Positions 25,301 through 39,450 of a stretch of 64,000 bases of DNA are shown here, in pieces. The stretch spans positions 1 to 64,000 of the forward strand of contig NOWV01000010.1 of NCBI GenBank assembly GCA_003344405.1, written 5' to 3'. The DNA comes from Trichoplax sp. H2 (taxonomy: Eukaryota > Placozoa > Uniplacotomia > Trichoplacea). The first letter of the stretch is position 1, and every line of letters begins with the position of its first letter. The notes under the pieces were generated by a model. The model was not told the DNA's origin, made no database searches, and saw only the letters and a program-made list of their open reading frames with translations. Made by a program: the position numbers and the translations under genes.

Positions 25301-27540
25301 AATATAGTTTAAGCACTTCTTGATGACGATTTTTCTTCATTGCCGTAATGAAAAATCGATGAAAACATAGGATCAAATTACACCGATCTCTGTTAGCTTA
25401 TGTTGCGGTTTCACATTTTTTTACCACAATTTGAGCGTATACTGTACTGTGCTCATACAGTATCGTTCAGTACGGTATTCTTATCATTTATTCTATATCT
25501 TGTAGAATAGTTTATCGGTCAAAAAACTAACTGTCCTTAGATCCATTAATTTTTCCCTCTATAGGTTTTGCCACTATCCTAATTCCAGGATTGTATCTTA
25601 CCTTGAATCTGAATGAACGTATTTATTCTATCCAAAAAATAAAGTATCTGAATGATATTTAGCCTTGAGGGCTATTGTTAGATATTCTTGGGTAGATATT
25701 ATTTCCTAAAATTAATTTATTAATAACATCATTAAGGAGTGATTCGAGCATAGCGTTGTTTTTGAACTTATGACTAGTTTGCATTATTTCATATGTTTGT
25801 AACTTTAATAGCTATTTGCATCATTGATGCTAGTGTCAAATTATGACTATCAGATGTAAGTAGATTAACAGATGGATTCACTTAATACATTTTGGCTATT
25901 GGTATATTTTCTTCGTAAATGAGAGATCTGACTTTTACTCAATCGCCAAATATTAGGCAATATTAATATCCATTCTTGGTCATTTCTCGATGACTATTTA
26001 ACATCTATGGTATTATTTTTTGGCATCATCATTTTATCTGATAGATTATTATGGCTGTAGAAGCTAATAAAACTAATTGCTGAAGATGGCTAACTTTACG
26101 GACACAAGATATTCTCTATTAGTACTACTTTTCATTTAATACAACCTACGAAGTTAGTACCTAGTAGTTGGTATTTAGGCATGAAAGAGTTGCAGTAATA
26201 CTTTTCATCAAAAACTCCAGTTGAAACGAAATAAAATCATCTCAGAAGTGTTGAATTCCAAGAAATAAACAGGCATAATGTTATCATCAGTCATCAATTA
26301 AATCGTGTTGTATCCTTTTATTATTTTCCCATTTATGGTAAACGAGCTTTAATACTCAGCAAATGATTTAATCGATAAGGACCATATGTTTGATAGCTAT
26401 TATTTTGACTGTGCTGTTACATTCTGACAATTATAATTCCGGGAGGTCTATCTAGTTATCGATGTTACCGCCAAATACAAAACTATTAATCTTTTAGTAT
26501 TTCTTACGTCTTTCTTGGACAGATGAAGTATTCATCATACTTTATCATATTAACAATCGATTGATTATCGTGGTTTCTTCAGTTTTTTCGATAAAAAAGT
26601 TATTTATTTAATGTAACGATTGAAAGTAACAATAGAAAGTCTAAATATATTGCGACAGAGTTAGAGAATCATCTTCTATTTTAAGATGAACAAACGAAAG
26701 ATATCATGAATTATTTGTATCTAGTATAGTGAATGATTTTATCAAGACTGCTATATCATCCCTCCAAAATCTATCTGTACTCTGATTGCCACCATAAAAA
26801 AATGTCTAACTGAAAATTAATTTTAGTAAATAAAAATCACCTAGAAACTATCGTATTATTCTAGAAATGATTATAAATTTGAAGGCAAATGGAATAGTTG
26901 TAATGTTATAAAAGTATACTCATATTCTATCAAAGGGGATGGTAATACCTAATTAAAATCTTAGCCTAATCTCTCGAGAAAGATTTTCCTTCACTACTAG
27001 CCAACTTTCATACATTAATGTTATTGGAGATATTATTTTAAATAGTTTTGTAGCAACATACTTGGCTTTAATAATGACACTAACCCAAATTTTGTCTGTA
27101 AATAATAATAAGGCTGTCACATTGTTAGTGCTTGAACGAAAGTGTAACGTATAACTGAAATAATAATCATACCTAAGATTTAAAAACAATCAATGTACTC
27201 CAGTTACTGAGCTTTGAAACATTTTTATATATTGAGATATTTTGTCAAATATCGAAGCATGTATGTGAAAATTGCATTGCAATATGGTAAGCCAATAGTA
27301 AAACAAATAAAATTAATCAATATAATGGTACGAAAAGATTGCGAATGTGGAACAAGAGATGATGAGTAACAATTATAATCGAAAGCCATACATCAATTTC
27401 AATTTTATCTGTGATATTTTCATTAAGAAATTATTTTTACCCGCCTGTAGCAGCATCTTGGTTGCCCAGATTAAACGATTATCTTAATTATTAGCAATAA
27501 TTTTATCTTTAATACGTACCAATGCTATATATCAACTTAC
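22344..27540 (-). other. Probable long first intron (or upstream region) of the Ig/FN3 receptor
   Basis: Over 5 kb without a convincing exon on either strand. Open frames are short and AT-driven (for example 26953-27189, minus). A (TA)n stretch lies near 22495-22510. Whether it is intron or promoter depends on the first-exon call at 27541-27595. Confidence 0.4.
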
Positions 27541-27595
27541 CTATTTGTAGTAGAAAATAAATGTAGCAAAATGGTAAAGTATTCGTCCTCTTCAT
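27541..27595 (-). CDS. Candidate signal-peptide exon of the leftward Ig/FN3 receptor
   Basis: On the minus strand ATG at 27595 opens 18 codons encoding MKRTNTLPFCYIYFLLQI, a short basic start followed by a hydrophobic core as in signal peptides, and ends in a phase-1 gtaagt donor. The Ig exon at 22343 needs a phase-1 donor, and joining the two gives 1,953 nt (650 residues) in frame. The implied intron of 5.2 kb is long for this window, so another nearer first exon is possible. Confidence 0.35.
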
Positions 27596-30500
27596 TTTCA
27601 ATGGTATATTATCAAATGACATAACTAGAAGAACTCTTATCTTAATTTATCAACAGTGAGATAAAAATGATTGAATGTGATTGAATAAATGAAGTACTGC
27701 GGTAAGAAAGCTGTATTAATCGATGATAAAATATCGATGCTAAATGACAGAAAAGTGGACTGTTACATCAAAAATATGATATTAACTATTTTGACCAATA
27801 TCGACAATGCGTTTTATAACAATGATTTTGACTAAGATTGACAGTAAATAAAATTTTGACGTAATAATAGCCAGTAAAACAATGGAATTGGTGAATTCAA
27901 TTGAATTTAAAGAAATTTTGCGTAGAGTAGAAGATCAAATTAAAACTCTTATATCGTTATATACTATCTTAGGGTAACTGAATTATCACGTGTGATATTT
28001 ATGTTAAATTGTTGATGACATGATGGAATCGCTATTGTTTAAGGTCCCTTTTTATCTTTAGATATCCTATTAAGTCAGTTAGTAGTTTTGTTGTTGACAA
28101 CTTTTTTGATCAAACGATGTAAATCAATTCTGTACATTTTTTGAAGGGTTTAGTTATACTCGCGAGAAAAACTATCGCTGACTCCTGGTGTTGAGTTAAT
28201 ACTAACGAAAGACAGTATATATATACAGTATAATAATTTGGCTATTAAAGTTCATAGAATAATTTTATATTACTTCATTTGATTAATTAGGCACTTTCTC
28301 CATAGTTGGTGATCCTGACGCTGTCGTCGTTTTATTATATCAGACTGTTAATCCTTCCATAGAGCATAATTTGGAATAATTCGCATTCTGTGATATAATA
28401 ATATAGGATGGCATAACATCAAAGTATCTGATCTTAGCTCATAATTTTTGGGATCCAGAAAATTCTAAGTTATGGGTGTGGTCGGCCACTCTTAATCCTT
28501 AAAATAAGATATTATAAAGCTGCAAGAACTGCACTTAACACTGCTATATATGTTGATACTACTGATAGTAATGGATATTTCGCGAAAATATCTATCGTTA
28601 TTTTATTTACAACAAAGATTCTGAAAATCTTTGAAAACTCGTACATGGTTTTTTTAGCTTACAATGAAATTAATGGAAGGATAGAAGAATTAAATAGATA
28701 TCAAAGGTTTAAATTTCAGGCATTTTCTGCTATTTATTGCAATCGTCAAGAACTAGTCGGAGTCGTCACATTGAACTCATCTACGTGTTGAATGATATAA
28801 TGGAAATACTACATGGTTAAAACTCAAGCCGCAAATAATGAAAGAGATCATCATTATACCAAAGCGCTAAATGTTGTTCTGAAATTAGGCCTCTATTTTA
28901 GTATTCTCAATAAAATAGAATTTAAAATAATAAATTGTTTAAATGTCAAATTATTACTTTATCTAATGATTTTATTTTGTCTACAAGGTTATAAACAACT
29001 TTAAGAGAAAGATTTTACAGAAGGTGCGAGCTAAATGACGATGAAATGTAAGATAGAACCAATATTCCTATGGTTTATTGATGAATTCGTTTACTATTTT
29101 AATAACAAGGGCTACTTAATCATAATAGCGTTCCAGATATTGTTTCAAACTCACTAAATTTTGTCGGCATGACAAGAATTAAAAACAACGAATTGTATAT
29201 ATAAGCAGATCTATTTATTACGTAACAATAAAGATTTTATCGAATCGGCTATTGACAGTATTGATGCAAGCAGGAAGTAACATTTTATTTACATCTCCGT
29301 TTATCAATTGATTTTTTGTTATTATTTTGTGATGCGGAAGATATTGAAACAGCCTCTAGGTGATGATGTTAAATTTCCATTAGCGATGAAAACTGTTGAC
29401 ATCAAAGATAAGCAAATTTGGCAATCGTTAAAAATATGTATGATGTAGGTTTGTCATGAATTTTATAAAAACTAATTATTTATCATGTAGCGAGGTTATC
29501 ATAGCTATAAAACAACGTTGTATAAAGAGTGCCACAGTACCGTTATCATAATTATTATAAGAATAAAGATGATTTTTTTAATTTGTTGAAATACCTTAAA
29601 TATGTAGGCGTAGATTATTTTTAAGTCCCATAACTATTCATTGAGTTCTTGCATCTCCTGCGCTAATTGGTTCAGGATTTATAGCTATAATAACCAATAT
29701 TTCGTTTACTGCAATTAGGAATTATCTTTAATCGTAATTGCTGATGCCGTTTGGTGTTATCATTTATGCGAGTATGAACTTTCGAGGATATGCTGTACAA
29801 TATCTCGTATGTCTTAAAATTTTTGTATCTTAATACACTTTAGAACCTTCCATTTACGTCAATGAATTAACATTAAACAATTAGAAAGTTAACACTTCGT
29901 AATAAATTAAAATTTTTTTAAATTTATTCCCGTATGATGAAAATAATAAGTTATTTATTATTAAGTTCATGTTAGCAGTTGAACCCTTCAAACGAATTTT
30001 ATGGCATGCAGAATTCGTAAATTTCCTATAACCAATATAAAAGAAGAAATTGAAAAATTTGCGCAAGATGTGGCTTTTCTTTATGGTTTACAATGTATTG
30101 ATATTAAATTTAATATATTTTATTATACTTTCTAGTATTCTCTGGGCTTATCAGATAGTTTCGTCCGATTAATTAGGACTCTACCAGAATAATAATACTT
30201 ATTATACCATAAATTAATTTAAATATAAAGTGGTCAATTTCTGCTTTCATACGATACCATTGCACTTCTAACCGTTTGATATTGATACTAGACGAACCAT
30301 TCAAGTAATAAATCGTTTGCATCTTATAGGATATCAGGTTTAAAGTATTTATACATGCATCTGATTTCATACCTGACTCGTATAAATGCCGTTGAATATG
30401 AAATAAAATGATAAAATATATGGCGAAGTATGCGCTATTACATTGTCAATAAACAAAATTTGAACATTAGTTTATTAGCAAACGAAATTGAAGCTACACG

Positions 30501-32113
30501 TTATTGCAACGCTAACATACAGTAAAACTAATTATTATATGGCTATTTATCAATCACAGTATGGCATATTAATTGAAATTGTAGTCTGCACACGAGGAAA
30601 GAAATATAATAATGTGTACATATAGTTATCTAACATCGTTAAAATAAGATAAAATAGCTCTATTGTTATCAAAGTAGATTAACAGTTATGTTAATTATGT
30701 CATTCCTACTAGTTGGAGCTACTTAATTGACAAAAATAGATATGTCTGCGATTTCATTTCAGCCGCGGAGGCACTATTTTGTGAGTTAACTCCTTCTCTT
30801 AATTCACCTGTTTCAGTTTCTATAAAGCTATAAAGCAGATATTGAACATAAATAAAACAGATTTTACTCTTGCTACGCAGTAAATACTAGCCAATTGCTA
30901 GATTACGCTCATGTTGGATTATAACATCAGTGGTATTTATACGGCACCGCATTAGGAATTACAACATCATCGGTCATTGATCAACTAAAGCCGTGATTAA
31001 AATCGATTAGGAGAAAAACTGACGTTATTAACTAATATAATTCATCTTGAAATATTTTTAATTGCAGTATTACAAATTTCTTTTATTCTTTGAACATCAA
31101 TCTGCGATACATTGCTACCAATTGAGTGGAACAATAGCAATTCTAAATCTTGAGCTCTATCAAACTACAATATTGCAATGGAACATCTAACAAAAGATTC
31201 AGTAATGTGGAAGAATATTCGTATATCAATTTAAAATTAAGAGCACTTCACTAAGAATAAAACGATCGTATAGTGTAAGGTTAAGGACTTGGAAAGCGAG
31301 TAGAATGTGATGTTACAAAGCCTTGGCGTTATTTATTATTACACCCAGTAACATACTAACTCAGATAAAGGCATAACTTGAACGGTGACATTCCGATAAT
31401 TATTACCATTAAACGTAGTGTGCAATAGTTTCCATTAATTGAATAAATAAACAAAGTAAGAATGCCAAAAATAATGTCACAGAGTTAATGGCAAGGAGGT
31501 TTATTCTTCTCCAATCACTGTAAACTACCATTCAGAATGCAGCCTAAATATTAATCGTGTAATCAGCGACTATATTGTATTTTGTAGAGAATTTTAGAAA
31601 TTATAGTATATATTTTTTAGTTAATTCTTAATTGCTTGAATAATCAATGTTGTTCCACTTAAGTCATTCGAAAGAATACTGCGAATGGTTTTTAAATTTT
31701 ATTCTAATACATATTTAAGAGAACTAGAAGCCAAAGCTACTAATGCTAATATACTGCTTAGATATTAGACTAATAAATATCTTAATATATGTTTGTAGTA
31801 TAGCTTTGCGTCTATAGTAAATCAAGTTTATCCTTCTTTATCTAAAGACAAATATTATACATATGATATTGCAGAAAAAAACTTACATAGTGATTACGAA
31901 TTGAAGCTTAACAAGCAAGTTGACTACCTCTTATTCCAATATCAGTTTACTATACGATTTATAATTCAACTTATAACGTTAAAAATATGGCAGATAGCGT
32001 GACAGATGAGGTCTATAGGATTCCATTATTGTCTGCCTAGCTGTAATGTACAGTGCCATTATATAAATACTCTACAAATGGCGAATCGTTTTTGCAGAGT
32101 AGTGACAAATGCT
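27596..32113. other. Intergenic region between the Ig/FN3 receptor and IFT74
   Basis: About 4.5 kb of AT-rich sequence. The longest open frames (28813-29004, 29881-30066, 30173-30370) are low-complexity I/L/K/N-rich translations without splice-phase partners or family motifs. No RNA gene, transposase or repeat array recognised. Confidence 0.45.
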
Positions 32114-35100
32114 TCACTGTAATCGCTTCATAATAACTTTGTTATATTCTGATAACAAGTCTTCTACACCTTTAGAAATGGGCTTATAGTCACCTTCCCT
32201 TGTTTTGCTTTCGATAACTATGCAGGTAGTTCGAGTTAAGGATTAAAGTTAAAATGAATGTAAGGAATATCAAAGTGAAAACATTCTTTGGATATTACGT
32301 TATATTTATTGCTATCTCTAGGATACATTCCTTCATCACAAAATTATTCTGCTCATAATGCTGCCACTTTCTTTCTAAGTTAGCAAGCTAAAGGAGATAA
32401 ACGAAAAGGTTGCGTTATGAAGTAATAAAAAAGATGATTTTTTTAAATATTGAAATCATGCATTATAATCATTGGTCTCAAATAAGGGCATTGTCTTACT
32501 TGTGAATGAGTTTCGTTGGCATTTAGTTCGTTCTTTTCAACTTCATACTGGTTATGTAACGATTCAATTACTACATTGCGATTACAGACAAAACATGAAA
32601 GACGGTATTCATGTAATGTATTCGTTCAAAAGATTTATTAGCTCTATTTCTGTTTTAGCTGACCTTTCTTGAATAAATCCTTTCTTTTCTTTAAATTTTC
32701 TTTTTCAGTATTTAGACGCTGAAACGTAAATATATAACCTTAAAAGAATGTAATGATCCTATATATATCTGATTAAAACTTAATTGAAACTAGTCTCAAT
32801 TACTATACTTTTCATAAACTAAAAATATAAACAGCAAATTTCATCCTAATAGATTATTCTTGCGTGGTTTTACCTTTCTTTTATCTTCGGCAGAATTTTT
32901 TAGCCCAGCAATATCTTTGTACTTCTCAAGTTCCTATTGTTCAAATGAGTAATCAAGTAATAATTAATAGAACCGCGGCCACTTTAAGAACGTAATATAT
33001 TATCAAAATTGATATAGTACGATACAGATTATAAAGATACAGACATCACACGCAAATATTATTTGCATAATCTTCGGATTACACTGAATGTTTATTACAG
33101 TATAATAAACACAAACTTATGGCCCCAGTTATGATAAAATTTTGACCGATATAGGTACGTAATTGATAAGAGAATTAATTTATCTAGCCAGTAATAAACC
33201 GTCTAAGATTGAATATAAACTCTTTGTAAAGGTATTTTGAGAACGAATCAGATATCGCTTTCATACGAGATATTTCAAAATTATTGGATATACTCCAGTA
33301 ATAAAAGCATAAATATGTCCTGGTGCAATACTACGTAGCTCTATGAACTTTTTTAAATCTCGTTATATTCTAAGTCGAAGTTCAGTCATGCAAAAAGTAG
33401 GAGCGATTAGAGATATTATGTAAAGGTCTTTATTGCAGATAATCTTAATAGATTAAATCAACACCTTGAGTAATTTTTTCGTTAAATTACAACTGAACAA
33501 AATCATAGAAATATAAGTAACAAACAGCTGATATGATTAAAATAGTGTTAATAAAGACATGTAGATAAATGACTTACTTCAATCATGGTCTTCTTTTTGT
33601 CCTTCAATGCCTTCAGCTCCGAAGTGATCTTATTCTCTAACTATTTAGATCAGAATTATTAGCATTTTACTTGAAAATACCAGCCTAATATTTTCCCTAT
33701 CAGGAATTAAAATAATCTTTTAATTTACCTGTTCGACTTTTGCTAAATCTAACTGTAATCTTGAGCTCTCTACATTAAAACAGAATAACAATCATCATAA
33801 ATTTCAAGTAAATCATGCTGTTAGTAATTCATCGAATTCTTGAAGATTTACCAGCGTCCAACCCTTTAACGGTTGATTGAGATTTCTGCATTTCGTACTC
33901 TTTGAAAGATAAATCTTCCTATTTATATTGAAGTGTATTAAACATTGTATCGGATTCATTTTAAAAATTATCTTAAAATACAACGATGGTGAGGACTGGG
34001 TTATGTCAAAGTTACTTACATTCATCTTTTGCATTTCTTCCTGAGTTGGCATGTGTTTGCTTCTGATCATATTCTAACGTTACAATCAGGGCAGCATTCG
34101 ATCATAGGAAGAAAAATTTCATAAAAGCTAATTTTTATTGTCATTGTAACATCTATAAAGATTAATGATTTGCTCAATCTGAAACTTACGCGGCTAATCC
34201 TTTCCAATAATGCGACATTTTTAAGTTCCATTTGATTATTATTTTCCTGTGAAGTAAATGTTGACGACATTAGAACATTTAAGGTTAAAGACACCATAAT
34301 TTAAACTGCTGCATCTCTTACAATTTCTGTAGCCTTAGTTTCTTCAAATTTTTCAAGAAATTCTTTAAAATAACATAAGAATAAGTTTAATATTCGAAAA
34401 TTTCGGCGGTGATACAATATTCTACTATATTAAAATGTGAGACAAGTTTGTTATAGTGGAATAGCTTAAAGCTGTACTACTTGCTACTTCCAAGAGAGAA
34501 CGTCATAACCCACTGCCAGTCAATACTAACGACTTACTCGTTTTCGATCACAGCACCTCGATTATAGCGCAAATATTCTATTACTGTTAGTACTCGATAA
34601 CAGATTGCACTAAGTAGTTTAACTCTTAAAAGGTATATTATAGCAACTGGAGTTAATAAACTGACTCTGTAAACTGTTAAGTTTTTGATATTACGTCAAT
34701 GCAACATTAGTAGTTCAAAACGACCTCAAGTACCGTACTGTACTAAAAACGAAGTGATCATGTATTGTTAAGAATGGAGGCGTTGCTACAGTAAACTAAA
34801 GGGTATTGTCCTTAATCATTTGTAAACTAGCTTTTGTAACAGTAAAATGCTGGTGCATATGTAGTTATAATTACCTTTAATTTACGTATGTTACAACGAA
34901 TTATATTTTATACGGACATCCATAGCTGTAGAGTAGTGGATGTAAACTCGCAAAATTAATATATCAACTGAATAAAGTAATAATACGTCCTAAGATATTT
35001 AAAATTTATTGATCTTCTAATCTTAGCTATTCTTTATCTAAGATATTAAGTATTAAATCATTACTACAAACCATCCATTGCCGCTTCGCGTTTCTTTAAT

Positions 35101-38100
35101 TCTTGAAGTTTGATATTTTGTTCCCCTAATTATATTTAGATGCATTATCGTTATGTAAGTTTTTACTTAAAAGGATGCATAGGAAAGTGATAGGATTTAC
35201 CAGAATTACAAAGTTACTAACCTTGAGATTCTTCCAATTCACCATCTAATTGTTGTATTTGTGCAGTAGTATTTTCTATACTGTTTTCGATTTCTGTAAG
35301 CCTGTACCCAGAAGTAAAATTATTTTCGAAAGTTACTTAATGACTAAAAGTACTCTATGAATCCTTTTGGCTTGCAACTGTTAGTAATTACAAATGCTAC
35401 CGCTGATGCATCAGCAAAGTGGAAGAAAATGTTATTAATGCAATATTACTTTACCGAAACATACAGTTGACATGATAACTAGAAGTTGCGGCGTGTGAGT
35501 ACTATGCGTTATATGTGATCAATTATACAGCATTTTGTTATACAATTTACAATTTAATAAAGGATAATATAATTTATAAACCAGCAGAAATATTGCTGAT
35601 GACAGGTTATGATATGGAAGAAGCCGTAACGACACAATTGCGTGAGGTAGTAGATATAAAACTTAAGACGTCACACTTATACAAATAGATCAGACTGAGT
35701 ATGAGTATAAATTGTCACACAGATTGTATTTTTTATGCTTTAATAATGAGAATTAACAAGTAAAGAGGGAAGCGATTAAACTATAGAATTACTTTTTTTC
35801 CATTCTTGCCGATTCTTGACTATTCTCTTTAACCTAAAATGTAAAATTAAGTTTTATGTAATGTAAGATAAATAAATAATCAATTGCATTAATCTATGAG
35901 TAGTATACCTAAAAGTATTTAATAGCAAGATTTGTACTTTATAATTATCTACTAGAATCCTGTATCAATAAATCGATAATACTTACATAGATATTTGCAT
36001 ATTATACAAACGATAGCGGTCAAAAGACTTAACTACGGGTACCTGTTTCAGTAGGCGCTCGCGTTCTTCCATTGGAGTTCCCTTAGATTCATTGTGCATT
36101 TCATCCTGTAAACTTTGACGTTTATCTTCCAACTCACGGAGTTGTTGGTGTAAATTAACTGTTAGGTAAACATAAAAACAACGCAAAAATAAATTAATAT
36201 CTGATAATGCTCCTTAGAGTTATACTGGAACTTACACCTGTGACTAAATAATGAAATACGATATCGCTACCTGCTTCTTGCTTAATTGGCGAAGAGCTTA
36301 GTTCCTTGATAAATGATAAGAAAAATAGTGAATAAATAATCAAACAAATACACAAGCACTAAACTGCAATAATTTTCAAATATGTGAAGCTAAACTGAAA
36401 TGTTATGTATCTGAACAAATAAAACCTCTTCCATATTTTGAATTTTCATATGTAACATATCAGATTCAGATTGTTGCGATTCTAAGCGCTTAAATATGAA
36501 ACAATTATTAATTAGATTTTTTTTCTTCGTATACAATATTCATTCTTGTTACAGAATCATATAAAATTCCGTACTTGCTGAAGTTCAGCGTTTAGATTCT
36601 TCAACTTCACATACTTTGCTTTTTGAGTGTTATCCTAAAATGATCAATCAAAAATTATAAATTATCCACTTGATACATATGACAAAGCAAATAGGACCAT
36701 GGGTATGATTGTATAAAAATCTTTTATACCATGTCAGCGACAAGATTGTCAGCTAAACGTCGTTCTTGCTCAATATCCGCCTCGAGACCTCGAATCTGCT
36801 CCTCAATTCTATTAAGTAATGGCAGGAATATTTGTAAAAATTTTTACTGTCTTTAGTTACTGAGCAAAGAAGCAAGCGAAGGTAGATTACATAAATTGCT
36901 AGCTAAAAGTACTACTTTGATCTCGTGGTAAAGATTTCGTCAATTTTTCTAGCTTCTCTGTTGTTTTTTACTTGTACCTGATCGGTTTACAAAATTTATG
37001 AAATTATCATTAATCAATAACAGAATTTGTCATCGTTAGTTAAATGAAATAACGTTGGCATACTGATCTTGTATTTTCTATTATAACTTCCATTCCGGTA
37101 TCAGTGGTGACTTTATCAAGTAGCTAAGGTCATTTGAAAAAGACAATAAATATATTCAGCGTATTAAATTCTTAAATGGGTCAGATTTTTCCTGTAATTA
37201 AAATTTGCTATGATTTACAGTATTGTAGTCTCCTAAATTTCCTTGAAGTTCCTTAATTTCATTCGCCAATTGCTCAGCTCTAATAAAGAAGCGCATTAAT
37301 TTCATAAGTTTTAGCTCTTTCATAAGATATAATTGGCGATCGTCATCGTATACATACTTCTTTTCGTATGTGATATACGTCGAGCTATCTTGATTCATTT
37401 GGTCGATTTCTCTGGATAGCTTGATATTTTCGGTATTCAATTCTGCAATTTTTGCTCTGTAATCATGGTAAATTTGAACATATTCTCAATGTATAATTTT
37501 CAATACGATGTAATGATAATTAACATTTAGATTATAATCTTACCTCAATACGCCTAAGTAATAGGTTTTGTCTTGTACTTGCCTCTGCGGACCTAGAAAG
37601 AACCAGTAAAAATTATCAACTAAAAACTGATATCATAAAACAAGTACAATTTAGGATAAGCTATAACAAGTCTAAGCAGTTCATACGATAGTATGACAGT
37701 ATAAATTAATTATGTGAACATACACGCACCTTTTGACGCAGTTTTCATTCCGGATAATCCATGTTGTGTCATAGGGCGATCATGTACCGTAATCTGTGAG
37801 GATAAAACTGTTGGCCACGTTAAAAAATTAGTCGCAATACGTATTCAAGATGTAATGTTAGTGACATACTGTATAATAGAGCTTTTTCAAGAGTAATGAG
37901 ACTATTATTGAATTATTACCTCCTCCTCCTAATCCACCTGCTCTAGATCCAGGTCTGACAGATGCAGTCCCTCCATTCTGCTAGTTTAATGCAGTTATAT
38001 TCCAGAATTACTAATTAAATTATTTGTTCATCCGTAATCAATCTAGTTATATAATATAACCATATCATTTAATTGTTTACCGCTCCTAGAATAAGAATAA

Positions 38101-38599
38101 GTGAAAGTTCATTAAGATAATGTACAGCATGATGAAATTTAATCATACAAGAAGTAGATACTAAAACTTTTCTTCAATTTTTATCAGAAAATATAATAAA
38201 AGCACAAATATCGTGAAATTTACCTGTCTGAAGACGTCGGGCGCTCGCTATGAACATGAAATTATAAAAAATTTTAAGTCGCATTAGTATTGAGTTTACT
38301 AAAATATATTTAAAATCTAGCACTCTGCAGCTTAAAATCTATCTATAGTGATAAACACTAAGATTTACGATCAGAAATAATATTATCCTAAAGTGACAAG
38401 GTAAATTGCTATTCTTATCTGAAAAGGACTGGTGACTGTTAGTACAAATAGAAACTGACAATATAAGATAATGATTAGCTAGTCCTAGCTAATACGAAAC
38501 AGATTTTGAGATTCATTAGTATGACATACCACTGCCAACTCTGTCCGATCGGCTACTAGGCCGGTTAGATTGCGACGGATGAAGCGTATTTTTTGACAT
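32114..38599 (-). CDS. IFT74: Intraflagellar transport protein 74 (IFT-B core, tubulin-carrying partner of IFT81)
   Basis: A coiled-coil subunit of the IFT-B train that pairs with IFT81 to carry tubulin and build cilia. Exons in transcript order: 38599-38530 (ATG), 38247-38224, 38085-38081, 37977-37920, 37592-37544, 37456-37358, 37279-37219, 37123-37064, 36977-36916, 36808-36730, 36634-36575, 36488-36426, 36304-36271, 36158-36043, 35833-35793, 35301-35222, 35125-35072, 34362-34322, 34246-34190, 34073-34020, 33897-33852, 33769-33729, 33634-33578, 32933-32874, 32718-32664, 32570-32500, 32387-32327, 32217-32114 (TGA). They total 1,662 nt, 553 residues, against about 600 in vertebrates. Family signatures are [69 protein letters not shown] and EGDYKPI near the end. 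The N-terminus is the expected basic Arg/Ser/Gly-rich disordered tail that contacts tubulin. It lies head to head with GCDH. Confidence 0.95.
38081..38085 (-). CDS. IFT74: Proposed 5-nt microexon of IFT74
   Basis: GAGCG on the minus strand sits between a pyrimidine-rich acceptor (cttattcttattctag) and a gtaaac donor. The preceding exon (38247-38224) ends in phase 1 and the Gly-rich exon (from 37977) reads as family-like [15 protein letters not shown] only in phase 0; five bases are exactly what restores the frame. Reading through the donor hits a stop within a few codons. An undetected longer exon or a different pairing of the short 5' exons could also fix the frame. Confidence 0.5.
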
Positions 38600-39450
38600 T
38601 CTAAGTAATGTAGATGTTAAAGTAAAAGTTACTTTTTGATTGCAATTACGAGAATCAAAGATGATTTAGCTAAACAGATGGGTGATGACCAAAAGTTTAG
38701 TATTTCAGATATCGTTACAAATTCAGGGTACGATTATAATTCAAATACGTTGAACTTCACTATTTTAAACGTAAGTAGACTAGTACCATCATTGCAGATA
38801 CGTTATTTACTGCATGGAGATGTTGCTTGTATCAAAATATTTAAATGACTGCTTACCATAGTACGATTTATTGATAAATTCGTTATTAGATATGATCTTA
38901 CAGTATTAATGGGAAGTATCCTCAGTTAAAGTGTGAAAAAATTACTTACTGATCGGCAAAATTGATGGTTTTATTACAAGAAGTCTCCTAAGTATGTTCT
39001 CGTTTACGTTTTCTAAAATTCGGGTATCGAATCTCTGTAACTTAATTTTTGATAAATCATATTTAGAATTATGCTATCACATAATATAATTACAACGATT
39101 ATATTCTTTCCATTTACTATGCTAAACTTCGGAAAACAGATAATGAAAATGAATATCACTAAATTATCCATTCTTAATGCAAGTAGATCAAGATTGGAGG
39201 TTAATCTCTACTGATAGTATTTCAAGAAGTGCTAGAATTTCATTTAACGGCTGAACTCTTCTGAAGCGCTACACGGATATGAATACTGGTTACGTACAAG
39301 GGCATGAAATAGACATTATAAAAGTATCGAGTCAAAAAATTTCAGAATACCTCGGTAAGATGGCGAATATTTTAAAAGAATCGATAAGATACGTGGTGAA
39401 GTTCGTATGAAGTTCTTGTATCCATAACAACAAGATTTACTGCCAGCAAC
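38600..39450. other. Divergent upstream region of IFT74
   Basis: Non-coding sequence upstream of the IFT74 start; its distal side leads into the palindrome array. The open frame at 38636-38848 has no family resemblance and is probably spurious. Confidence 0.4.

Noticed and set aside
26953-27189. 78-codon minus-strand open frame in the long receptor intron
   Set aside because: No Ig or FN3 features and no phase-1 donor linking it to the Ig exon; probably chance.
37714-37896. 60-codon plus-strand open frame inside the IFT74 locus
   Set aside because: It lies in an IFT74 intron on the opposite strand and has no motif or splice partner.
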